From Utricularia gibba (taxonomy: Eukaryota > Streptophyta > Magnoliopsida > Lamiales > Lentibulariaceae), in assembly GCA_002189035.1 (NCBI GenBank), contig NEEC01000004.1, positions 1,612,001-1,676,000 of the forward strand: DNA of 64,000 nt, in the 5' to 3' direction. Below are positions 48,726 through 59,972 of the stretch, in pieces; the first letter of the stretch is position 1, and each line of letters starts with the position of its first letter. The notes beneath the pieces were generated by a model that did not search any database, was not told the origin of the DNA, and was given only the letters and a program-made list of their open reading frames with translations. The position numbers and the translations under genes were made by a program.

Positions 48726-50755
48726 TCACGTTATGGAGTTCACCATCTGCTTCCCCATAGAGGCTCGAGATTTCATGAATTGCAACCCATACGCTGCCGT
48801 CGAAGTCAGTGTTGTACCCGCCACCACGAAACTGCACCAAACCAACAACATATGCCAAGGATATTAAGATAGTTCACAAACCCAAATTGCATAGCCTATG
48901 TCTGAAACAATACGAGGTATAGGAATTTTTTTTAGAAGTAGCGGGGTTTTTCCAGGGTGGCAAGAAGAAGAGTAGGAAAAGAAAGGTTATCATTAAGAAA
49001 ACGTGACTTTCAGAAAAAAAAAGTAGATTCTTGATTTCTACGAGGCGTAAGCTACCTTAAAGTATTAATATACAGTTGAGTTTCTTCGTTTCCAAATGCT
49101 GGTTGAAGTAGAGCTGCAGCGACCAAGATCAGCTGGAAAAATGTATTTACCTGAAAATTGAGCAGTGGTAACAGGAACGGAATTAAGAGTGACTGACAGT
49201 AAGTGAGAAACTGAGTATAGTATTGGTACAGTAATTGAAACAAGGAACCCCAACTCAAACAAACCAACTAACCTTGCTTATGAGAAGAGGTCGCATCTTT
49301 TCAGAATGGGTTCCATTTAGGTCGAATAAGACACGCCAACTGTTCAACTAGCAGAAGACAATTGAAATATACTTCAGAGATGTGATGACAGGATACTGGA
49401 AACATCTCAAAATTTTCGTTTTCACCTGCCAATTCACACTTCTGACTCTGTTATACACAGCACCACCAAGAAGACCAACATCACGCAGCAAAACCAGGGA
49501 AACCAGACCAGCTATAAAAAGAAAAACAGGAAAAGAAAGTTGAAGACTGCCATCACCAAAATGAACTCAACACTGGCTAGTGTTTAGCAGCCTATCACTT
49601 TCTTCTTCATTTATCTCATGCCAAATAAATCCATTAACAACGTTTAGATATCATACGTCGCATGAATAAATACTAGAAAAAATGTATATGAACAGGAAGC
49701 AAGTACGGTGCAAAAGATCCTTCTCAACCATTGCCAGTGCAACGCACCCAATCAGGACCTGTATAAATAAAGAGAAACCACATGTGAGCAAAGAAAATGA
49801 CCAAGATTGACTTAAGACAATGATTCCGAGGATGAGGTATCCATGATTCTCAAATACTTCATTGAGCTGGAAGAAAATTACTAGGAACATGCCTTGTCTG
49901 CAAGAGGATCAAGGTAGGAGCCCACAACAGAGTCAATTCTCATTTTCCTGGCTGCATAGCCATCTAACTGAAAATTGAGAAACGAAATAGCGCTTGTTTA
50001 ACTATTCAATATTGATTAAACTGGGAAATGCTCTCACCCAATCAGAAGCCCCTGATATGGCAAGAGCAAAAAATGCAGGGGAATACATCTCGTGCATAAT
50101 CATACTGCAAAAGAAGGTAACCATAATTCGTAGGCATGACATGACAATCATTGCTTGTGATCATGGTGATTATCAAATCAAGTTCCAAATATTACATTCA
50201 CAGCCAACTAAATAAAGCTCAAGACAAGAACATATAGTGGACTAAAGGCAGCAGAACACACCATGCAATCACCGGACCGGAAAGCAAGCGACCGAATGAT
50301 ATATAATTGGGAAGATTGAAGTAACTTTCCCATAGAAGACGATGGCCAACTTCCAAGTCATTTCTGACTTTCTCAATACCATCTCTATCCCACAGCCGAT
50401 GATCACCAAGAGGGTACTTAAATCCCGGGCTTTGAAGCAAATCTAAAGCACGAAGTTTCAGCAAATTCAAGACTGCGTCGGATCGTAAAATAAGAGGAGT
50501 GGATGACTGCAAAAGCTTCCAAGGAGGGTTGGCGAGGAACAAGGGGCCAACCACCGGAAAATGTATCACAGATCGGAAAAGAAAGTGGCGGCGGATATGG
50601 GCATTTCTAGAAAGCAGAAACGGCACGGAAATTCGAGAAAGAGAAGCAACGGATTGTTGAGTGCAGAGCGAGAAAAAAGGCCTGGATATGGCGGATTTTG
50701 AATTGTTCTTGGCCGATTGGGAAACTAGGGTTTTCAGATGTCGGAAAATTGCCAT
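48726..50755 (-). CDS. CLS: Cardiolipin synthase (CMP-forming), mitochondrial
   Basis: Makes cardiolipin from phosphatidylglycerol and CDP-diacylglycerol in the mitochondrial inner membrane. Eight exons on the minus strand: 50755-50262, 50104-50038, 49967-49893, 49758-49707, 49511-49426, 49347-49273, 49150-49056, 48831-48726. They join in phase to 349 residues. The N-terminus is a long basic mitochondrial presequence. [17 protein letters not shown] is typical of plant CLS. The CDP-alcohol phosphotransferase signature D-x2-DG-x2-AR-x8-G-x3-D-x3-D is complete in [17 protein letters not shown] then GSYLDPLAD. It continues [34 protein letters not shown] and [16 protein letters not shown]. The intron after 49893 starts with GC instead of GT. 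It converges on the second DUF247 gene. Confidence 0.92.
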
Positions 50756-52180
50756 GGGGTTTAAGCATTTTCTTCAACCCAAACGTATTCATTCGCGCTT
50801 GGGTTTTTCCAGACTTGTCCATACTTTTGCGTCCTGCCTGACACGCGTGTCCTAATTTCTTTTTCCACACGTGTTCCCTAAATTTTATCCAAAAGGAAAA
50901 CAGTTATCCATACCTGCTAGTAAAATTGGGCGGGCCGATGTAAGCCCATCTTTACAGCCCCAAACAAACAGAATCGATTAACGATGTGGGTAAGCCCACA
51001 GCAAGTCGGACACATGATTTGCAATGATTATTTAATTATAATATATTTCAGTTATTTGTATTTGAATAAACGTCATAATTTTTTTAGATTTTATACACAT
51101 ATTTTTGAAATAATAATAATAATAATAATCAAATCCATTATTTATTATTTATTAATATTTAATTCATAAATTTGGAAATTAAGTTCCAAATTTAACTGCA
51201 GCTCTGGTCTTCAAAAACATGTAAAGATATAATTTTTATTGTGTTTATCCAACGTTTCATAAGCAATCTTACGTGGGTGTCCATTGGACACACATTATGT
51301 CCGAAAAGGAAAAACAAAAAAAGCCCTATAAAAAGGATGGTCATGTTTAGTGCTCCAACTTCCATGGACAACTTAAGTTCCAACCTTATCTATCTGCCCT
51401 TTCTCCATCCAAAATTCAATGCCCTACTCACCACGTGGTCGGACACGTGGATTCCGACAACAAGGTACTTCATATTACACAAAATTTGCTGTAAAATCAA
51501 AATTAGATTCGTATTGTTGATGGATTACTAAATCAGATAATGAAATGATTAACGGAATAAGTGTCTTTTTAAGTGAAGAGGCCGTCGTGTGGTCTTTAGT
51601 AATAAACAAGAGCACAGCAAAAAGACAACTCCGCCCTTGTCGATTACGACAAAAGACACAGCATTCACGAATATAAAAATAATAAAATCATTATACCAAT
51701 TATTTTAGAGGTCCCACCAAAAGCATATAATTATTGATGCGCTCCCTTCTCTCTTAGTTTTATATTTTTTTAAAAAAACTACTCTAAAATTAATTTTACT
51801 TAAAAAAAACTAACACCCGAGTGGTGTTGCACAAACAATCGAGTCTAACGCATTAGAAATATTTTGTAAAACTCAATTTCTATTTTATTAGATTAGAAAT
51901 AATTTCATTTTATTAGATTAGAAGTAATTCCAAATAGAGTATAATGATATGTTTGATATCGAGAAATAATTACGAAAAAGTAAAGTTGAAATTATATAGT
52001 TTTTTATAATAAAAAGTATTTTTGATTTTTTTAAAACATAAATAATTAAATAATAGTTTTTTATTAATATTTTAGACACGAAGCCTTAAATTTAATAAAT
52101 ATGGAAATTAACGATATGAAGAGCATGAAGGTTTGCAATCACACCTTTACACTAAGCATCCTTTGGCGTTGAAGAAGGTA
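50756..52180. other. Intergenic between CLS and S40 genes
   Basis: CLS promoter (50756-51000), then AT-rich DNA with an AAT repeat near 51108-51128 and a balanced patch at 51190-51480. No coding region or RNA gene recognised. Confidence 0.45.
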
Positions 52181-52735
52181 CTAGCCATCGAACCCGGTTT
52201 GACTCCAAACCGCATTCCGGACCCGGCTCATGTCCCGACCCTTGAGGGTGCGACCCACGCCTTCAAACACAGAATTTGCAGCAGTTTTCCGGTCGCGCGA
52301 ATTCACACGCGCCAGGTACTCGTGGGGGGGAACCATCTCCGACTCGTCGAGCCCGTCGTCCTCCCGGCCGTACAATGAGCCTCCCGAATCCGCCGCCTTG
52401 TAAGCTTTTGACCAGTCAGGGACGTTTAGAGGCGCAGAGGAGGCCACGTGGATCCGACGTGGATTCTCCTGCACCCGCGGTAATTGTTTCACGATCCTCT
52501 CCGCCGGAGTCTCACCGTCGAACGCCAACGAAAGCCCACCCACGTGGTGCCGTGAAGTCATAGTAGAAGCAGCGCGTGAGGTCCACCCCTCTCCGTCATC
52601 CATATTGTCAACCACCGCCCAGACGTCGTCTTCGCCAAACTCCACCCCCGCGCCGATCGCCGTTTCTTGAGTTCTCCGAACTCCACCCAAGTAGCGCTCG
52701 CTTCTGCTGATTGCGAGTTTTCGGCCTTTTGCCAT
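52181..52735 (-). CDS. Senescence regulator S40 family protein (DUF584), copy 1
   Basis: Intronless, 184 residues from the ATG at 52733-52735. N-terminal MAKGRKLAISRSERYLG is typical of one S40 subgroup. Then an acidic FGEDDVWAVVDN block and the conserved core: SSAPLNVPDWSKAYK, MVPPHEYLARV, SVFEGVGRTLKGRDMSRVRNAVWSQTGF. S40 proteins are small nuclear proteins tied to leaf senescence and stress; the molecular activity is unknown. A TATA box lies about 160 bp upstream. Confidence 0.93.
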   Translation of the reverse strand: MAKGRKLAISRSERYLGGVRRTQETAIGAGVEFGEDDVWAVVDNMDDGEGWTSRAASTMTSRHHVGGLSLAFDGETPAERIVKQLPRVQENPRRIHVASSAPLNVPDWSKAYKAADSGGSLYGREDDGLDESEMVPPHEYLARVNSRDRKTAANSVFEGVGRTLKGRDMSRVRNAVWSQTGFDG

Positions 52736-52892
52736 GAAATTGAAGTCACCGGAAAACGTGGTTTAAAAAGAATTGAGAATCAGGATCGGCATGTAACCGC
52801 CGGAATCTTGAGCTTTCGGGACGAGATCGGTGTAGCTGCTCGCGCAGAAGCAGAAGGAGCGTATTCGCTGCCAAGCTCCAACCTGTGGTGTC

Positions 52893-52898
52893 TTTATA
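52893..52898 (-). promoter_or_regulatory. TATA box of S40 copy 1
   Basis: CATATAAAG on the minus strand, about 160 bp before the start codon, with no competing TATA element nearer the gene. Confidence 0.5.
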
Positions 52899-54340
52899 TG
52901 CAGGGGTGTTTTCTTCCCACAAGTTAAACTCCTCCTCCTTTTTGTACGTTTATTATTAAATTGAAAGAACATTTTTTTAATAACATAATTTAATAATAAA
53001 TTTAGTAAGAATTGACACTTAACATTGTAAATCAAGTATTTATATAATCTTTATCATTGAAATACAATTTTTCTATTTAAATATTACTTTTATCTCTTTT
53101 TTTTTCAATTCTAGAAATATACTGAAAAATAATATTAATAATGTTGAATTATCAACATTTTCGTAATATTCTACATTATATTATACTCAATCTCTTATAA
53201 AATTCATTAAAATATGAATATTTTCATATTTTTTTATTACAAAGAATATTCAGGTTTTTTCAAATTTAATTTCATCCTCGTCTAGTGGTTTTGAATTAAT
53301 TATCCGAAATAGGGCATAAGAATCAAACCAATACAGTAGTGTAGGTGGGGGTGGGTCCAGGTAAATTTCATTTAGATTTGGGTTTCATTTTATTTGAATT
53401 TCGCAGGGACAAACAAGCGGCTAGTCCGGAAGTCATAACACGCAATAATGAGATGAATAGACCGACTTGTCACGCTCCGCGGTAGCAACAAAAAAGAGCT
53501 TAAGACAAAAAAAAAACAATAACATTACTCCATATTATTGAAAAAAGATTTGTTAACATGAGAATGAAAAATTAAAATGAGCAAAATTGTTCATTTTACA
53601 TTCATTTTATTATTTTTTAAAATGATAATTTTATATTTTCATTTTAATAAATGAGAAAATATTGTATTCTAAAAAACTATTACTTTTTATTTTAAGTATG
53701 AAAACATCTTTTTTTTTGTACTGCAATAAACATTTGACAAGATCATACTCATTGGTGATGTATATTAGAACAAAGAATACTACAATGAAAAATGAAAATT
53801 GAAATAATCAAATATATAACAAATTACATGTCATTAATAATCAATTGAATTTAGTCTTTTTTAATATAATTTATATTTATTGACTTCACCTGCGCTTGGT
53901 CTATCCATATTTTTCTAAATGAGACTTAATTGGATATTGATCTCATGAGTACTCCAATTGGAGTACACCTACTTTAGAGTTCTCATGAAATGGGGGCGAT
54001 GCAATTCATGCAGGAGGGCTTGTTCATCTCTCAGATCAAGATCTATAAAAATCTCAAAAAAATGGGAGCTTCAGATGACCGTTCCAGGTTGCTGGAGAAG
54101 GTGGGACGACGAGGTTCAGATTTTTATTGCTACACAGCATGCCTTTTTCACTTATTCCTCTCCTTGTCATCATCATCATCCATCATGTACAGTACAAGGG
54201 ATGGGACATGTGCCTACCAAGCCCTACATGCACATGCATCACATTACAGGCGTTGGGCCATTCCTTGGGAGGGTGTTTGATGCTCTGATGAAGGTGTACA
54301 GTGCAATGTAAATAGTTGTTCTGATGTTCGATTTTGTTTG
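52899..54340. other. Intergenic, AT-rich then a balanced segment at 53940-54340
   Basis: 52920-53940 is AT-rich with no feature. 53940-54340 has balanced composition and short overlapping open frames on both strands, none recognised; it runs directly into the 167-bp tandem repeat. Confidence 0.4.
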
Positions 54341-54344
54341 TGTT

Positions 54345-54785
54345 TACTGGCTGAGTTAACACCGTATAGGAGAAGGGGTCTTCCTCCTGCTACAAAAGCG
54401 CTCTCTTGGTTACAGAAAGAACAGAAGAAGGAGCACATAACAGGTCCTTTAAGCTCTGGATGTTCCCTTTGGTTGGCTGTTCTTTTAAAAGGGTGTAACT
54501 AGGGATTGTTTTAGTGGGTGAGTTAATCCTCTCTAGGAGAAGGGTTCTTCCTCCTGCTCCAAAGACGCTCTTGTGTACACGAAAGAACAGAAGAAGGGAG
54601 CACATAACAGGCCTTTTAAGCTCTGGATGTTCCCTTTGGTTTGCTGTTTCTTTTGAAAGGGTGTAACTAGGGATTGTTTTAGTGGTGAGTTAGTCCTCTC
54701 TAGGAGAAGGGGTCTTCCTGCAGGTTCAAAACTCTCTTGTTTACACGAAAGAAGCAGAAGAAGGGAGCACATAACAAGTCTTTTA
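54345..54785 (+). repeat. 167-bp tandem repeat, about 2.6 units
   Basis: GGAGAAG recurs at 54369, 54536 and 54703, and CATAACA at 54436, 54603 and 54770, giving an exact 167-bp period. Units contain GTCTTCCTCCTGC, AAAGAACAGAAGAAG, GAGCACATAACA, TTTAAGCTCTGGATGTTCCC and GGGTGTAACTAGGGATTG. On the minus strand each unit has a short open frame beginning MCS; these are a by-product of the repeat, not genes. Lies about 370-810 bp before the P-class PPR start codon. Confidence 0.9.
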
Positions 54786-55156
54786 AGTTCTCATTAATAC
54801 GCAAGTGTAGGTTTATTAGGTAGATCTGGTCTTTCCTCCACGTTTCATGTCTAAACGAACGTGCTTCAAATGCGGTTTGTTGATATTGAAAGGGAAGAGG
54901 ACTTGGGTTGCTCCAAGTTTGGGTTTGCTGGGTTTGGGCCGATGGCCCATTAATGTGGGATATTGAGCCCTCGCCGGGATAGAGTTAAAACCTAATTATT
55001 TTGAACCCGCTTCGCGGGTACCTGGATGGCTGATTTGTGCAGGCTGTTGTAGTATGGTGTACTTGATTAGGATTGTGTTTAGGGCTGTGGATTCCTTTCG
55101 TTTGCCTTGAATTTGAGTTCATGGTGTTTATCGTATGAGTTTGGTGGGTGTTTTCT

Positions 55157-57118
55157 ATGTTCTGTGTCTTGTGGGCATGTAAAAGTAGAATTTTTTTTGG
55201 TGGGGGTGTTCGTTTTGTGGCGCAGATAGCACGCCCTGTTGCTGAGGATATAATCTTCAATTCTGTTTGTGTGAACTTAAGACAAAGGAAATGGAAGTTG
55301 TTATCCCGGCTGGTACCGGTTTTCACGAGTTCGTTGCTTTCTGGGGTGTTTCTGGAGTTCAGGAACTGCCCACGTCTGCTTTTGGAGTTCTACAACATGA
55401 TTGGAGGGAGCAAAGCAATTTTGGGTTCCTTGGAATCGTGTTGTGTTGTGATTCATGTAATGGTGGATCAAAAGAGGCATGACAGTGCTGTGTGTTTGAT
55501 GAAAGAAGTGATTTTAACACAGGGCTATTTGGCTTCCGAGATTTCTGAAGCCTTAATGTTTACCTCGAGCACGTATTTCCGGAGAAGCATGGCTTTTTAT
55601 GTGCTGATAAAGGCTTTCACAGAGATTGGGGCAACTGAAGAAGCACATGAGGTGATCAAGAAAATGATTCAAGAGAGGATTTGGGTTCCAATTCGTGCAA
55701 TGAACAACTTTCTAAGCCATCTTCTGAAGATAGGTGAGTTTGGCAAGTTTTGGCTGATTCATAGAGAATTGAATTCATTTCAGTGTTACGAAAATGTGAA
55801 TACATATAATCTGCTGGTGCATGCTCTTTGCAAGGAATGTAAATTATCTGAAGCCTTTTCTATCTTTTACAAAATGTTGAAGAAGGGGATTGTCCCAAAT
55901 GTTGTTGGATTCAACATGCTTATAGATGGGGCTTGTAGAGCTAATGACCTCATTTTGGCAGAGAAGCTCGTTCAGAAGATGCAAACAGTGTCATGGGGCT
56001 TGGTTTTTCCTAATGTAGTTAGTTACAATTGTCTTATTAATGGTTATTGTAAGAGAGGCAAGCTAGAAATTGCAGAAAAGCTTCTTGATATAATGGCGAT
56101 GAATGGTGTGAAGCCAAATCTACGGACATATGCCACGTTACTTGACGGGTATTCAAGGAATGGATATCTAGAAAAGGCATTCAGTTTGTGCAACAACATG
56201 ATAGAAATTGGTATGGTTCTGAATTCAGCTGTTTATAACTCATTCGTACATTTCCTATACATGGAAGGAGATATTTCTGCAGCTTCACTGATTCTCTCTG
56301 ATATGATGGAGAAAAGTATATCTCCAGACAAATTCACATATTCCAGTATTATGAAAGGATTATGCAAGAGGGGACTCATCAATAAGGCTTTCAAGTTTCA
56401 TAAATGGATAAGAGAAACGAACACTGCCAAAGATACATTCGATTACAATATTCTCATCGATCATCTGTGTCGAAATAACTGCATATCAGGTGCCAAGCAA
56501 CTTGTTTGCAGCATGATTACTCATGGCCTGGTTCCAGACCAAGTCACCTATGGTTCCATGATCAATGCGTTCTGCAAATCAGGTGAACTCGAAGGTGCGT
56601 TGAAGGTTTATATGGATATGGTGAAAGCCAACAAGGAGCCGAATTTGGTAATATACAACTCCATTTTGGATGGTTTCTGCAGAGCAAACTCACTGGATCT
56701 CTCAGATGCCCTTGCAGAAGAAATGAAACAGAGAAAAACATATGATATAATCAGCTGCAACAGTCTGCTGAACGGCTACTGCAATGCTGGAAAGACAGCA
56801 AAGGCATTTGACTTGCTTACAAGCATGACAAAAGCTAGACTCCCCATGAACACAGTTACTTACAACACTGTGATCAGCTTCCTATGCAAGAATCAGTTGT
56901 TTGAACATGCCAAGGAACTCGTGGGAGTGATGCGGCTTCGAGGTGCAGATCCGGATCCCATAACTCACACCACTATTCTGAGGAGCATGAGCAAATGTTG
57001 TAGCGCTGAGGTGGTGGTCCAGATGCATGATCATCTGTTGCTTCTGGGAGTGCCTGCAGACAAGGAGACGTATGAAACCATTGTTTGCCCCATGATAGCA
57101 GGAGCATGTGAAGGATGA
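55157..57118 (+). CDS. P-class pentatricopeptide repeat protein
   Basis: Intronless, 653 residues from the first ATG at 55157, in one clean frame. The N-terminus is Arg-rich and hydrophobic, without acidic residues over the first 30, consistent with organelle targeting. About a dozen 35-residue P-type repeats follow from about residue 145: NVNTYNLLVHALCKECKL, NVVGFNMLIDGACRANDL, NVVSYNCLINGYCKRGKL, NLRTYATLLDGYSRNGYL, DKFTYSSIMKGLCKRGLI, DTFDYNILIDHLCRNNCI, DQVTYGSMINAFCKSGEL, NLVIYNSILDGFCRANSL, NTVTYNTVISFLCKNQLF. No E or DYW domain. P-class PPRs bind and stabilise or process organelle RNA. The overall architecture resembles Arabidopsis At1g11710. The 167-bp tandem repeat lies just upstream. 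Confidence 0.93.
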   Translation: MFCVLWACKSRIFFGGGVRFVAQIARPVAEDIIFNSVCVNLRQRKWKLLSRLVPVFTSSLLSGVFLEFRNCPRLLLEFYNMIGGSKAILGSLESCCVVIHVMVDQKRHDSAVCLMKEVILTQGYLASEISEALMFTSSTYFRRSMAFYVLIKAFTEIGATEEAHEVIKKMIQERIWVPIRAMNNFLSHLLKIGEFGKFWLIHRELNSFQCYENVNTYNLLVHALCKECKLSEAFSIFYKMLKKGIVPNVVGFNMLIDGACRANDLILAEKLVQKMQTVSWGLVFPNVVSYNCLINGYCKRGKLEIAEKLLDIMAMNGVKPNLRTYATLLDGYSRNGYLEKAFSLCNNMIEIGMVLNSAVYNSFVHFLYMEGDISAASLILSDMMEKSISPDKFTYSSIMKGLCKRGLINKAFKFHKWIRETNTAKDTFDYNILIDHLCRNNCISGAKQLVCSMITHGLVPDQVTYGSMINAFCKSGELEGALKVYMDMVKANKEPNLVIYNSILDGFCRANSLDLSDALAEEMKQRKTYDIISCNSLLNGYCNAGKTAKAFDLLTSMTKARLPMNTVTYNTVISFLCKNQLFEHAKELVGVMRLRGADPDPITHTTILRSMSKCCSAEVVVQMHDHLLLLGVPADKETYETIVCPMIAGACEG

Positions 57119-59507
57119 AATACCTTGTATTTGTACACGACATTGTAGGCTAGAGGCATTGCATTGGCCCATAAATTAATCTTTTCATGAATAGATAGTA
57201 TGGGTTTTGTATTTTTAATTTGTAATTGTGTTTATATTCATAGAATTAATTTTGTATAATAATATACAACTATATTATAAAATTTAATAAAATACATTTT
57301 AATATATAATTAATATTATAATATAAATATATTGTTAAAATAGAAAAAAAATGAATATTATAATTTTTTTAATTATTCTCTTATTTAATCATTAAAATAA
57401 GATTCAATAAATTTAATAATTTATAAAGTTAATAAATAATATGAATTTCTAATTTTATTATACACCCGGTAAATATTAGAATTTTTACTTAATTTACAGA
57501 ATATATCTTATATACCTTTTGTGAATTAATCTCCCTACATAAAAAAAAGATCATTAAAAAAACTAAACAAACTTAATCCTTTTTTCCAGTCATTTGGTAG
57601 TATTTTCTTTGTATGCAAAATTAGAGTATTAATTTTAATACCTTTATAAATAATATATCAAATAATCCCATGCCCATAGTGGCGTTGCCATCAAAAGTTA
57701 ATTGTATTCATGTTTTAAAATCGAAATGAATTCATTTTCTAATTTAATTATGATTTTGGGTTAAGTACTTTTTATAATAGATTTAAGTGTGTTTAACTCA
57801 CTGTAAAAATAACTATTATTATATAAATTGAATAATTCTATATTTCAATTTTTTAATTTTTAATAAAAATTATTGAATAAAATCTAAAAAAAGTACACAT
57901 TCACATTGAATTGAATCAATACATAGTTCCATTTCAAATTTTAAATACTGACGCTATCCGTTAATTTTTTTAGAATTCTATGTTTTTTTGGAAAAAAAAA
58001 AGAATGTATCGTACAAGTCGATGCAGTACGAACCGGGTTCACGGGTACGATCTAGTACGAAGCGGGTTCATTGGTACGAATCTACGATCCGTTTTGTGAA
58101 ACAATGCGCCTTGTTCGTTCGTTCCTGATGCATATCAAATCCTGAAAATCTGTGCATTCCCATTCCCAACCTTCAAAAAAAAAAAAAAAAAAAGAAAGAA
58201 GAGGTTCGAGCCACATGGAAACGACGTCTTAAAGGCAATTGTTCGAATCCCACTGCCTGTACAAAAAGGAGTAGATCCGAATCTGCTGAAGTGGTTGTCT
58301 TACCCAAATATCTACCGCGCTGTTGTTCTTATGTCACCCTAAAATATCTTATTCCAAACAACACACTTTGAAATAACACAAAAATAAGATGATAATGTAA
58401 TTAACATGAGATATGAATATGAATAATTAAAGTATATTATAGAAGTAGCGTTATCAAAAGAATATGAAAATAAGTTCATGTAATATACTCTAGATTATTT
58501 GATAATAAAAATATTAAATGATTTAAACAAGATGAATGTTTATTATTGAAATTATTAGAAAATATATTATTTATAACCTATAAATGGTTATGAATGAATA
58601 ATAGTAATATATTTGGTGGTTTAAATTTCAAATTGATATGATTTGATGATTTATACAATTAATATTTTGAATAATTGTACAAAAGAAATATCATTTTACT
58701 TTTATAATTAGGATTAGATATTTTAATAAAGAAATCTATATTTTCAAATATTTTGTGATTCCATGAAACTAGTTATAATATCTCATATTGGTTACAGATG
58801 TAAGAACAAATGTATTTAAATAGAATAATCTTTCTAATTTTGTATGATGTTTTTTAATTGAAAGATAAAAATATAAAATTGTGATGATTGGATATTTAAA
58901 GCGTGTAATCTCGTACAAGGGTATGATGAATTTGATAATAAAAAAATAATTCACATCGGGTATGAAAGTAAAATTCAATTGGATCCTACGAAATTCCTTG
59001 GAATTTTATGTACGTTGTGGTTATAAAGGTTAGGAGCGTAACTTTATGTGATTTTCAGTTGGGTGAGTGGGTGGATGGATAAGGTTGATGGGCAAGCTGT
59101 CACGTACCACTTCTCAAAGTAAAAGAGGAAAAGGAAAAAGAAGCATAGGGTAAGTAAATTTTCGTGTACTTGGTTGCAGGAAGTAGTTGATACGATTCAG
59201 AAAACCCTATTTCAAGAAAGACACACAAACTCTGCAATCATTAACAAATGGCTTCTCCCCTCTGAGAAGAGGAAAGGGAGCAAGGAAGAGACGGGGAGAC
59301 CTATAACAAGCACATTTTGCTTTGTCTTCTTCCAACCATTTAAAGAAATCTTCCTCTTCTTCTTCTTCCTCCTGTGCCTGTTTTGCTTCTGGATATTCTT
59401 CTAGAATCTCAATTGACTTGTCGTGTTTAGTTTTCCCCCTCCTCTGAGACGGGTCTTTATTTTGACGCCAAGAGGAATTGGGAAGCCAGCCGTGTATCTT
59501 TCTCGGG
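57119..59507. other. Intergenic, AT-rich; S40 copy 2 promoter at right end
   Basis: Very AT-rich except 57985-58330, which holds a short degenerate repeat and a tRNA-like B-box motif (listed under findings), and 59020-59507, the promoter/leader of the second S40 gene, with CT-rich tracts at 59345-59390. Confidence 0.45.
58025..58083. repeat. Two-unit 30-bp direct repeat
   Basis: Units 58025-58053 and 58054-58083 share AGTACGAA-CGGGTTCA-GGTACGA-TCT with a few substitutions. GC-rich in an AT-rich region. Confidence 0.7.
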
Positions 59508-59972
59508 ATGGAGCGGTTCAGTCGGAGAGGGGCTGCGGCAATGGGCGGCGTACCGGAGGAGTTTCAGGAGGAGGAAATGTGGGATGTGAACATGGTTTCA
59601 ACGCAGACGCATGTTCCAAGGAAGAATGCTTCCTCTCCCTCGGTTCCCGTCAGGAAAACCTCGACTTCCTCGATGGCGATTCCGACGCCCCGTCGATGCG
59701 CGGCGGCGAGGTATGCGTCGGCGCCGGTGGATGTGCCGGACTGGTCCAAGATTTTGAAGCAGGAGAAGCAGAGGAAGAGCGGATGGGATGATGCGTGTGA
59801 CGTGAGCGATGATGACGACATGGTAATGGCTCCCCCACACGAGTACTTGGCGAGGAGGAGAAGCGAAGAGGCTTCCTTTTCGATGTGCGAAGGAGTTGGG
59901 AGAACTCTCAAGGGAAGAGACCTTCGGAAACTGAGGAATACCATCCTTGCCAGAACCGGCTTCCTTGAATGA
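59508..59972 (+). CDS. Senescence regulator S40 family protein (DUF584), copy 2
   Basis: Intronless, 154 residues from the first ATG in frame at 59508. The acidic N-terminal EEFQEEEMWDVN corresponds to the family's DVW block. The core follows: SAPVDVPDWSKILKQ, MAPPHEYLARRRSEE, SMCEGVGRTLKGRDLRKLRNTILARTGFLE. It shares the core of the S40 gene at 52181-52735 but has a different N-terminus and belongs to another subgroup. The role is inferred from the family only. Confidence 0.93.
   Translation: MERFSRRGAAAMGGVPEEFQEEEMWDVNMVSTQTHVPRKNASSPSVPVRKTSTSSMAIPTPRRCAAARYASAPVDVPDWSKILKQEKQRKSGWDDACDVSDDDDMVMAPPHEYLARRRSEEASFSMCEGVGRTLKGRDLRKLRNTILARTGFLE

Noticed and set aside
54093-54110. miR164-like string (CTGGAGAAGGTGGGAC)
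   Set aside because: Diverges after the first nine bases and the candidate 3' arm (GGGACATGTGCC) does not pair with it.
54244-54772. Three similar minus-strand frames beginning MCS, looking like a small gene family
   Set aside because: They arise because the 167-bp unit is repeated; their sequence is not conserved beyond the DNA repeat and there is no promoter or family match.
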